Shown: positions 11,221-20,640 of the stretch, piece after piece
Numbering within the stretch: the first letter of the stretch is position 1
Layout: each line of letters opens with the position of its first letter
From: Gongronella butleri
Taxonomy: Eukaryota > Mucoromycota > Mucoromycetes > Mucorales > Cunninghamellaceae
DNA: 64,000 bases
Assembly: GCA_025201375.1 (NCBI GenBank)
Contig: JAIWZP010000011.1
Span: 1 to 64,000 of the forward strand
Reading direction: 5' to 3'
Made by a program: the position numbers and the translations under genes
Notes under the pieces: generated by a model
Told to the model about the DNA's origin: nothing
Databases searched by the model: none
Seen by the model: the letters and a program-made list of their open reading frames with translations, nothing else

Positions 11221-11235
11221 TTGACCCTGAGTCAA
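11221..11235. promoter_or_regulatory. Palindromic bZIP-type site, distal copy
   Basis: TTGACCCTGAGTCAA. It contains TGAGTCA (11228-11234), the Gcn4/AP-1 core, and its ends TTGAC and GTCAA are inverted repeats. The first 14 bases recur exactly at 12410-12423. Confidence 0.35.
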
Positions 11236-12409
11236 GGTTGAACTTTGTTCCCAAAAAAAAAGGGACCTTAGGGAAAAACGGCAAGGGTCCAGCGGCATCT
11301 CATTTTTCTGTTGGCGACATTTGCCGCCAGAGCCGAAGCTCGGGACATGTTGTGGCATGATACAGCACCTCCAAGTGAACGACCCTATTTTATTGAAAAT
11401 CCATGGACAAGGAGACGATAAAGCGGCATGATTGTTCAAGCGCCATCGTGACGAGTTGCTCACTGGGTCGTGTGACCAAGATTTGCGCGTTGTACGCATT
11501 GCGAGGCAAAATAAAAAAAAAAAAGAGATCGCATTTTGTGTGATCCACAAACAATTTGCGGCTGGAAATGGCCATTGCAATCAAGGTTGGCTAGCCAGCG
11601 TGACCTTGTTTGCATCCATCAGCACCAATTACCTATCGGGACCTTCCTGCCTGGGACATGGCGTCGTCGTCATGCGGTTTTTTTTTCTTCTATTTCCTTT
11701 GCTGTTTGTCGTAGTCCATGAGAATATCGGCCCTGGCTTGTCAAGCGCTTTTGTCGATGATTGGTGCCGCATGGCGTGGCAAGATGGTCGGCATCTCCCC
11801 CACATTGGCGTGGGGGAGGCGGGGGGCACTGCTTCCGGGGACATCCCCAGATCTCTTTTTTTCTGACGGAGTTGGGCTGGATCACCAAAAGGTCAAAAAG
11901 TTTATTTTGTGTGTGTGTTTTGCATGCCTTTACCCTTTCACCCTGAGATGACATAATCAGAAAGGCAATGCTTGTGAGTGTGACCTGCCGCTCGCCTTTT
12001 TTTTTTTTTTTTTTTTTTAGCAACAACAAAGCCAAAATGGGGAAAATGCAGGCTAATGACGGGCCAATTGGCTATTTATTCCTTTTCGCTGTGGGCAAAA
12101 CTGCACGCTTAGTTCTCAAAGCCCGTTTTGCACGCTGCATGTCACACCAAGCCATAATGTGGAGAAAGAATAAAACGAGTATTTCGCTTTTTTACTTTTT
12201 ACTTTTACATGTGGGGCAACGGATTGAAAATTCAGGGACCCAAAGCTTTTGCGCGGCGCTTCTGATATGTCGGAGCCCTTCTAACTTGCGGGGTAGGGGA
12301 CCCTTCACCCACACTTTTTTCAATTTCGCGTCAACAGCAAACAGGCAGCGCACCACTCATCATGCTGCAAATTCGTGCTCAGCGTGGGACAATGTGAACG
12401 AGGGTCCTC

Positions 12410-12423
12410 TTGACCCTGAGTCA
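12410..12423. promoter_or_regulatory. bZIP-type site 146 bp upstream of the Atg22-like gene
   Basis: TTGACCCTGAGTCA is identical to 11221-11234, with the TGAGTCA core at 12417-12423. Gcn4-type control would suit a vacuolar amino-acid effluxer that works in starvation, but binding is an inference. Confidence 0.4.
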
Positions 12424-12568
12424 GCTCGCCGCAAAAGGCAATCCAATAAATAGACACTCCTCACACTCCCGTGGAACGTCCTCTTTTTATTTTATTCCCT
12501 TTTTCTCGCTCCTTTTTTTTCTTCTTTCTTTTTGCTTGTCCCTTTTTTTTTTTTTTTTTTTTTTTACC

Positions 12569-14652
12569 ATGGCGACTGACAAGGAGAACCTGACCTATTC
12601 ACTGAAGGATCAATGGCGCGCGGATCCGTTTGAGTCGACCGAGGACGAGGTGGATCATTCGACGCCCGATGGCAAGGCGGTTGCGCGCCAGCCGCCCGCG
12701 ACCAAGTGGGAGCTTTGGGGCTACTATTTGTATTACAATGGCAACAATGGGTTCACGTTCAACTCGTACATGACCAATTTGGTGCAGTCGTTGATGTTTG
12801 CCGGCGGCTTTCCCGACTCGTCGAACCCTGCCGCGCGCGGGTGCACGGATTCCACGGCGCCATGCTTTGTTTATTGGGCCGGTGGCATCTCCAACGTGCA
12901 ATCGGTCATGCTCTACCTGCAGGCGATCTCGTTCTCGGTGCAATTCATGCTTTTCACAACGTTTGGCTCCCTTGCCGATTATGGCCGCTGGAATCGCTAC
13001 GTCATGATCGTCGCTACCGTCATCTCCGTCGCGTGCCAGATCTTGCCCATCACGCTCGTCAATGACGACGGCACGCACTGGGCCGCCATGTACGCACTGG
13101 ATACAATTGGGTTAATAGCATACGGTACTACCTTGGTGTTTTACGGTGCCGCTTTCCCCAATCTTAGGTAAGGATCACACAAAAAAGAAAGAAAAAAGTT
13201 CTGGCCGGCTGGTGTCGCGCATTGGGTCTCCCTGGGACCCCAATGATGACTTTCTTTCCACTTTCTCCCTATCATTGCCTCCTATTGCCCTCATTCTTGC
13301 TCTTGCAAAAGATAATGAACTGACCCTTAACCTTTTTTTTTCTTCTGGATAGTGACAATTTGCCTGTTGTGCGCAAAGCGCGTGCTGATCCCTCGATGAC
13401 CAAGTCCGAAAAGATGGCCGTTGTGGAACGCTGGCGTAACCATGTGTCGGCCATCTCAACGACACATTCCAACATTGGTTTCCTTGTCTTGACCGGCGTC
13501 CTCTCTGGCGTTGGCTACTACAACTGGTCTGGTCGCTACAACTTTGATGAAGGCACCCAGGCGATCCTTGGCAATGCTCCTGTCTTTGGTTTCATGTAAA
13601 GAAAGCCGACCAGGCATGGGAAAATCCAATGGGTGACGCGCCATTGGCCAGGTCGTTGACTTTTTTTTTTATTCTGCAGGGCCACGGTCGTGTGCGGTGG
13701 CTACATGGTGTTGTGCTCTTTGCCGTATTTCATTGCTCAACCCCGTGGTCGCGGCGGTCCTCCCTTGCCTCCCAATGAAAACTACTTTACTGTTGGCTGG
13801 AAATCCATTATCCGCGCTCTTAGGTAAGTAAATGGCGGCAAACCTTAAAAAAAAAAAGAAGGGTGACTCCGCTGATCCAGAATTCATGTCTCACCCATTT
13901 TTCCCTTTTTTTACACCATTTTTTTTAGAGAGGCGCGCAAATTCCGCTTCCTGTTCCTGTACATCTTTTCGTACTTTTTGTTTGCCGATGCGGTGACCAC
14001 GACCAATGTGATGATTGGCATCATTCAAGGCAACGTGACCGAGTTTAACAATTTGCAATTGACCATCCTCAACTTGGCGTCTGCCGCCAGCTCCATTGTT
14101 GGCTGTCTGATGTTCCTTGTGCTTTCCAAGAAGTTTGGTGTGCGCACAAAGCTGAATCTCTTCATCATTGTGACCCTGTCGATGGTTGTTGCGATCTGGG
14201 GCTGTATTGGCATCAGCTCGGACAAGTTTGGCTTCAAGAACGTTTGGGAGCTGTGGGCCTTTTACGTGTGGTCCGGCCTGTTCACGGCGCCCATCTGGGC
14301 TTGGCAACAAACCATGCTTGCGGAGCTTGTGCCCCGCGGCATGGAAAATTTGTTCTTTGGTCTGTTTGGTGTCGTCAACAAGGGCTCGGCTTGGGTCGGC
14401 CCCGTCATCATCGGTGCCATCACCGACAAGCTCAACAACGTGTACGTTGGCTGGGTCGTTGTCCTTGCTTTCTTCGTGGTCTCGCTGATCATCCTGTTCT
14501 TTGTCGACGTCAATGGTGCCAAGATCGACATTGAGCGCCACTACCGCGCCCAGATGGAAATCGATGCGCAGAACGAGGAGCAAAACGCCCCTGTCAGCGT
14601 CGAGAAGATCCTCCAGGAGGACTCGGCGTCGTCTACTGGCGAGCATGCTTAG
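12569..14652 (+). CDS. Atg22-like vacuolar effluxer (MFS)
   Basis: Four exons (12569-13167, 13353-13595, 13680-13823, 13929-14652), 569 residues. It belongs to the Atg22 branch of the major facilitator superfamily; yeast Atg22 exports amino acids from the vacuole after autophagic breakdown. Evidence: the family opening block WELWGYYLYYNGNNGF, a lumenal loop with two Cys (GCTDSTAPC), the block FGSLADYGRW after the next membrane segments, and many further hydrophobic segments, among them FVYWAGGISNVQSVMLYLQA and VGWVVVLAFFVVSLIILFF. The last 50 residues are hydrophilic and acidic, probably cytosolic. The start is the ATG right after a long T run; the N-terminal 50 residues are hydrophilic. The substrate is not deducible from sequence. 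Confidence 0.88.
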
Positions 14653-15029
14653 GAGTCTTGCTCTTTTTTTTTTCTTTTTTTATGTTACCTCCCTCTCTCC
14701 CCTTTCCTCCCTCCATCTCTCCTTATCCATTCATATGTGTATCTTGTAGTTCTATTATTTCCCCTCCGTTTTTAATATTTTCATCCTCATTCTTTTCAAA
14801 GTAAAATATTAATCTTGTACTTTTGCAGGTCAAACCAAGCACTGCATATATCTTTGTGTTGAGCATCTTCCCTCACGTGCCTATCATTCTGTGTCATATC
14901 ATATCATACAGTACCCTAATTTTTTTGCGTAGAGTGAAACTTTGCAACACACAGGAACGAAAAGCAACCTCTTACAAAACCAGATTTTCAACTTTTGCGC
15001 TTTGCACTACCTTTTAGTCACTGATCCGC

Positions 15030-15031
<2 letters not shown>

Positions 15032-15069
<38 letters not shown>
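15032..15069 (+). repeat. Poly(A) run of 38 bases
   Basis: An uninterrupted run of A, the longest homopolymer in the window. No target-site duplication or retroelement coding sequence is evident next to it, so a retroposon origin cannot be shown. Confidence 0.9.
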
Positions 15070-15074
<5 letters not shown>

Positions 15075-15499
15075 TGAAAAAAAGAGAGAATTGCATTGAA
15101 TGCGATACGTACCTACTATACCTGTCACAATTTACCGCTGAAACAAAACGCTACTATGATACGATGCTGTGGAGAAAAGTCGGCCAAGGAACAAAAAAAT
15201 TAAAAATGAACCTGCATAAAGTGCATATTAGTATGATAAAACTGTAGCCATCTTTTCGCCAAAAGAATCGTCCAAAAACACGACCATTGCGTAGAGTGCA
15301 TCATCTTGGCCAAACTTACAGTATGCCCAACCCATCATTTTTACACGAGAACACGACGCGCCATGATGTCATGAAAAACAAGAAAAAATATCTTTCGAGT
15401 ACGTATTTTTTTTTTGTGTGCTCACACACTACTTGTACATTTCTTCGTCTCATCATCAGTGGAGAAGAGTGGTCGACAGACCCTGACATGCGCTGTCAT

Positions 15500-16265
15500 T
15501 TCAATGCTTGTGGCTGCAGCATCGCGATACAGTGCTCTACAGTACACTGCAGAATTTCATACGTACTGTTTGTTGTAGTAAAAACAGTAACATTTGCCTC
15601 TGAAAATCGAAAAAAGGCCGATTTTTCGAACTTTATGATACCTGCTTGTTGTGCCTCCAGAAATTTTTTTACAGCCTACCTGCCCGCCAATGAAACTTGC
15701 ATCACGGCATAACCTACCGTATAGCCCGGTGCTCAAGACGAACCCGCCCGATATTTTTCGACTCGAAAATGCCAAAAACCGTCTCTTTGTACTATTTTGC
15801 ATTCATCTCGCCATCTGCTTGGCCGACCCCACTCAAACATGGCAGCATCACAATCAGCCCAAAATTTGCAACAAAAAAGCTTAAACCCCCAAAGCGCTAC
15901 GACCACTTTTGAAATACTCAGGGGTCACTCAAGGGTCACTCAGGGGTCACACATTTCAATCTCAGAAAATGCCAAATTTGGGAAATTTCGAACTCCGAGT
16001 GATCAATGCATGCCAAACAGGTAACTCCGACAATTTGCTATTGGCAGACAAAATGGCAAGTCGCCCGAGCGTAAGAAAAAACCCCAAAGAGTGACGCATG
16101 ATGAACGGTGATCGACGACTGAGAAGTGCCTACTTTGGGCAAGATTTTTTTGCAAAAATTTAAGATTTGACACTTCCAAATTATGATAAGGTGGTGGATT
16201 GCATGGATTTTTTATTTTTTTATTTTTTTACTTATTGCAGTTTATACACAGTATCATAATTTGAA
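15500..16265 (+). repeat. Dispersed element, copy I, left part
   Basis: It is colinear with 44355-44560 plus 46185-46665. Conserved blocks include CCTCCAGAAATTTTTTTACA, AAGCTTAAACCCCCAAAGCG, AGAAAATGCCAAATTTGGGA and CTATTGGCAGACAAAATG. By eye the best part (15780-16060 versus 46240-46500) is nearly 90 percent identical. Copy I has one extra GGGTCACTCA unit at about 15925-15950. No open frame is shared between the copies. Confidence 0.75.
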
Positions 16266-17430
16266 GCTTTTACAGTATTAAAACCGCTCCACCAACCATG
16301 ATTTGTGGAGCTTGATGTGGTCTACAGTATGATATCAAAGCTCGCGATGTCGCATGAGTGCGCTTGCTGTGGCGCAGCTGTCGCGCCGCATTGACGCGCG
16401 CGTCAGCAAGCTTAAAGGTCATGTGTGCATGAAGAACGAGTGTCTACTGTACAGTACTGTACAGTACTGTAATCATGCTTCACCCAAATGAGAATTGTAA
16501 ACTTTGCGAATAAGTGAGACAAAAGATGGGGGTTTTTATCTGAAAACAGAGTGAAAAGAAAAGGAAAAGGGGAAATCTAAACAAGGTGGGATTTTAAAGG
16601 CGAAAAAATGGGTGTGTGGCAGATTCACCGGCCGACACCGGACTCTCAGCTCGATCTGAGCTCAAGCGCTAGGCACGTTGGTGCGGCGCCCTGTCCACAA
16701 TGCACACAATGTGCATTGACGCGCCTAGCACCCCACAATTGGCGTGCCTGGCTGATTGAGCTCATTGTTCTCGTTGTTCACAAGAATCACCTGGGAAAAG
16801 GAGTGTCTACAGTAAGCTTATTTACTTGGCACCCTTAGATCACACCGCGTCAACTTACAATTGCTGCGCGCCCGGCAATTGTAGTACAGTATACTGTAAA
16901 GGTGATGATTAAAATACGCGATCAGCGTGTACTGTAAAATAAGCATGCAGTGGCCGGTCACCACTGGGAAAGAGCCACCAACGAGATCAAGTGAACGCGC
17001 ATAAGCGGCAGAGGTTGTGTTGAATTACAGTAAGCGTCGTGGCATATTTGTATGCCACTCAGCCACACACAGGTTACTGTATGAAAGTCAGAAAGGGCCG
17101 CAAGACTGGATGTGCCTCACTCAAGGGGCTACTGTACAGCGTTCACTACAGTATGTACACTCCGCACAGCAACTCAACAATGAAAATGAAAATACAGTAA
17201 AAAAAATGAATGAGAACGCCTCGTGCCAAAATGGCGCTCGAGGATGAATGAGGCTAGAGTGCCTTGCGCCAACAAGGCAATGGCACTTACTCTAAAAGAA
17301 AAGAAAATAAATAAAATATGATACTGTAATTACTGTAAAAAAAAAAAAAGAGAAAAAGGCTAGAGCGCCCTGTTACAGTATGCCAAGACGGCGGCGCTAA
17401 TCACAAAGAAAATGATTCACATACTGTACA
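16240..17430. repeat. Block dense in TACAGTA / TACTGTA motifs
   Basis: About 20 copies of ACAGTA or TACTGT occur in roughly 1.2 kb, where fewer than one is expected by chance for a given hexamer pair. Examples lie near 16250, 16272, 16325, 16445 (an overlapping cluster CTGTACAGTACTGTACAGTA), 16808, 16885, 17027, 17131, 17147, 17192, 17321-17336, 17372 and 17422. The block occupies the gap between the two parts of the dispersed element and has no counterpart of equal length in copy II. Confidence 0.7.
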
Positions 17431-17829
17431 TATGCAAATAATTAAGGAGGTGAGAGGAGAACCTTGAAACTTGTACACACTGCTGCAGATGTACAATGAC
17501 GCGCCCCGGGTTGGCGTGTCCACCACCACAGCTCAATTAGATCATGAATAACACTTGCACAAGGTGCCCCGCCCTGGCGCACCATCCCCGATTACAAGGC
17601 TGCGAATCAAGGATGAACGAATACGGTATAATAGATGGGGCGATAGGCCTTTCTGGATTATTTTCTCTCTCTTTTCTCTTTTCTTCATATTCAATTTTTT
17701 ATTTTTTTCTGATGTGTGATTTCTCATTGAAGCCTAAACCAAGCTTTCACAAAGGAATCATCTATATCGTTATTTTTCTCTTTCTTCATATTTATACGTA
17801 TTTTCAACACCTATGATATCACACTTGAC

Positions 17830-18830
17830 TCTGTACCGGTATTTGTCAAAATGGACATTTTGAGTCCATCAGCACAATGATCAAGCCAGCCTCTGGTTTT
17901 ATCATAACGTCTTGTTGAAACAAGACGTTGCGAAATAGTCAGAAGAGGGCAGGATTGGAAGGCAATCGATTATGAGGTGCATTGACCATCATTAAATTTG
18001 TGACAATTCATGAAAACGCTGCATGTCTCGAAAATGGCCTGATCAACCTCCGGTTTTTTAATTTCTACTACAAAGTGAGACATTGAAATAGCAAAGTGAC
18101 AAAGTTTGGTGGCAATCGAAGCATGATTTTGATTTTGCCTCGAAATGAATTTTTACAAAACACGCTACAGCCTAATTTTGAGCAATGTCGGATTTCTCGA
18201 AGAACTCATTGATTGACCTTTGGTTTTTTATTTTTTTCTGAGAAGAGAGGGGCTAAATTCACCATGTGAGAAAGTTTCGTGGCGCTGCAAAAGGTCTTTG
18301 ATGGTGAAATGATTTTTTTTAGTTTTAGAAAAAAAAAAGGTGGGTCATCTCTAAATGCATCTGGAAGGTCCTCCGCCGCTTGAGAGGTGCAATCCCAGAC
18401 AGAGAATCCAAATCCGTTTGGCAACCTACACATTGGACATCTGAGAGTCATGTCATTGTATGCATTGTTCCCCTCTTGATAAGTAATTCTGCAATAAAAG
18501 TCGGAGGTCGATCAGGCCGTTCTCGAGCAAATGGCGATTAAAGCCAAATTTCAGAAATGTACGTTTCTCCGTCAGTTTTGGACGTACGTCGGTCAAATTG
18601 GGCTCATTCGATAGATCGTTGAATGTCGCATCTTTTGTCACAGCAGCACCATCGTAGGTTATCTAGCTCATTGCCGAGCAAATCACGCTTGAAATTTTTG
18701 ATCAGTCGTCCGTAGTGTACAAAGGTCGCGCATCGGGTATGTCGGGCGGGGATAAAATGATACCCGAACGCGTCGCGTTCTACTCGTGCAAGTTTCAGTC
18801 TGTTCGAATAACAATTCAGGGCGTCCGAGT
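17830..18830 (+). repeat. Dispersed element, copy I, right part
   Basis: It is colinear with 47150-48290. Shared blocks include TTTTTTCTGAGAAGAGAGG, AAATCCGTTTGGCAACCT, AGAGTCATGTCATT and GCATCTTTTGTCACAGC. Within the element a motif of the type 'catgtctcgaaaatgg...gacctctggttttt' recurs roughly every 150-170 bp, so it is itself built of degenerate subrepeats. No coding potential is conserved. Confidence 0.7.
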
Positions 18831-19116
18831 TAAAATTGTTAATTTATAGAAAAACGTCCATTTTCCTGCCAGCGTTCTAATTTATAACTGGTTTTAAAGT
18901 CATTCACGAGAAACCCAAGTCTGAAAGGCCCTACTGTAAGAGTTTTATGGTGTGGAGGTCATTGCCTCATTGGATGACACGCCATGTGTTTTTTTTTTCG
19001 CTTACGTACATTGAATTGCGTCCAGCTTGGATGCACAGTGCTCGTTTATTATTAATGAGCGTGATGGTAAATGTAATGAAGGGTGTGAAGTCTAATTTTA
19101 AAATGGGATGTTGCGA

Positions 19117-20345
19117 CTATTTTGGTGGGTGATCGAGGACTTGTTGGAGCATGTCGATCATATTGTCCAATGCCTGCAAGAGCGATGGGTCCTGAGCGTG
19201 GCGCGTGCCGTGCTCCCACCTTGACCGGGCAAAATCGATGAGGCGCGCGTCGCACAATTTGGGCTCGGGCGCGGCATCGTCGCTTTCGTCGTCGTCATCG
19301 CCATTTTCGCCATTTTCGCCATTCTGAGCACTTTTTCCATTGGTGGCGGTGTGCTGGTCGTTATCATGCTGCTTGTCCTCGTCCAAGTACCGCTTCCAGA
19401 CGCGCTGTGCGGCGTCGGCATCGCCCTCGTACACGAGCAGCAGCGACGACGCGGTCAAATGCAGTTCCGGGTGCGTGGCAGCAAAGTCGCGCAGGTCGCT
19501 GACGGTGTCTATGCAGTGGTCGACGATCCACTCGATCTTTTTCTTGCCGAGTGGCACGGCACGCGCCTTGGTTTCGTCGTTGTCGTCGTCATCAACAGGG
19601 ATCTTGCTGCAATGGCGCGGTACGTTTGCATCCGTGTCGTAGTCATCGTCGTTTTCCCATCGGTGGCATGGGTAAAAAAACGATTGAAGCCCTTGCACGA
19701 AATTGTCCTTTGTGCGCTCGCGGCCGTATTGCTTTGGGTATAGGATGTACGCGTGGTCGTGCGGATGGTACACCTAAAATCCAAAAAAAAAGATCGTCTT
19801 GTGATCAGGCACAACCTTTTTTGCTTTGCCTTATTTTTTTATTTTTTTTACGCGTTCCGCGTTACCTTCATGCCGGATATCCTCAGGCCGAGGGACTCGA
19901 TGGTGGTGCCGCGTGCATTTTTGATCATTTTCGCCTTTTTGGCGTCATCAGCGGAGTCCTCATAGATGCGAAAGCCCAGCTTGATGTCAATGATGCATGG
20001 GCGGGTGAATCCACTCACGATGTTCTCGAGGCAGAGGCGCTGGTCGACGGCGGGCGTGCCTGCGGGCGAATTCGCTAATGCTTCCGGGGACGATGCATTG
20101 TCGAGCTTTTGGATGGCAGTTGCGTCCTGCGACGCGTCGAGCAGCTTGATCTCCTTGTCGGTTGCCTGGCGCAATGTGCCATAACACTCGGGGATCCATT
20201 CGCAAAAGTCGTCATATTGCTGGCTTTGCTCGTAAAATAGACGCTCCTGATCGCTGCACGGCTTGATGACAAGCAGATCGTGCGTGGAAAACTGCAAGAT
20301 TTTGTCGTGGCCAGCCACCTGGTTGTCAAAGCGCTTCAGTGTCAT
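19117..20345 (-). CDS. Inositol polyphosphate multikinase family
   Basis: Two exons on the minus strand (20345-19866, 19773-19117), 378 residues. IPK-family enzymes phosphorylate soluble inositol phosphates with ATP. The signature PxxxDxKxG is present as PCIIDIKLG (116-124), followed by SLGLRISGMKV, then SSLLLVYEG (269-277) and the catalytic-lobe DFA at 340-342. The N-terminus FDNQVAGHDK is also typical. Two acidic low-complexity inserts (about 201-230 and 291-330) explain part of the length. The architecture fits the Arg82/IPMK branch better than the much longer Kcs1 type. A longer in-frame start exists, but the extra 33 residues are Phe/Leu-rich and derive from a T-rich tract, so I took the ATG at 20345. 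Nuclear or cytosolic location is inferred from the family. Confidence 0.88.
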
Positions 20346-20640
20346 AAAGAGAGAGAGAAACAAAGAAAGAACGAGCAAAATAGACAAGAATGGGGCAAAA
20401 AAAAACAAGCAATTGAGCAGACAACGCACGGTAAGCGGGGTTTTCAACTTGTTTTGGATTTGGAATCAGAGAGGCTGTCTCACCTGACACGGTCTTTTTT
20501 GCGCACTCTTTTCGCTCTCTCGCCCCCTTTTTTTTATTTTTGGGACAAACAAATCCCCAAATCGCAGCAGTACAAAAGGACGGCCCCTGGAAATTTTCTC
20601 ATTGGGGGAGGATGCACTCTTTTTCTTTCTTCTTTTCAGC
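20346..20640. promoter_or_regulatory. Divergent promoter, kinase / MACPF-like gene
   Basis: The two start codons lie 295 bp apart on opposite strands. The interval has purine- and pyrimidine-rich tracts on either side. No recognisable box stands out. A pyrimidine tract ending in TTTTCAG directly precedes the ATG at 20641, so an intron in the leader is possible. Confidence 0.4.

Larger units (their letters stand above)
10522..12568. other. Long intergenic region before the Atg22-like gene
   Basis: No gene is supported. Positions 10522-10860 are the 3' flank of the IVY1-like gene, T-rich with TTTATAAATATAT at about 10819. The centre is unique-looking, with short open frames that have no recognisable product. 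Two copies of a bZIP-type site are listed separately. A 25-base T run sits directly upstream of the next start codon (12543-12565). Confidence 0.5.
14653..19116. other. 4.5-kb gene-free region rich in repeats
   Basis: No coding gene is supported. Positions 14653-14820 are the 3' flank of the transporter gene. A 38-base A run, a two-part dispersed element (15500-16265 and 17830-18830) and a block dense in TACAGTA-type sites (16240-17430) are listed separately. The base composition is more AT-rich than the surrounding exons. Positions 18830-19116 show no feature besides the 3' flank of the kinase gene. Confidence 0.6.

Noticed and set aside
15032..15069. Poly(A) run as the tail of a retroposed gene
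   Set aside because: No processed coding sequence lies upstream and no target-site duplication is visible; A/T runs are common in all non-coding DNA here.
20346..20447. Longer N-terminus for the inositol polyphosphate kinase
   Set aside because: The extra residues are Phe/Leu/Ser from a T-rich leader, and family members begin close to the FDNQVAGHD block. It is kept as the less likely start.
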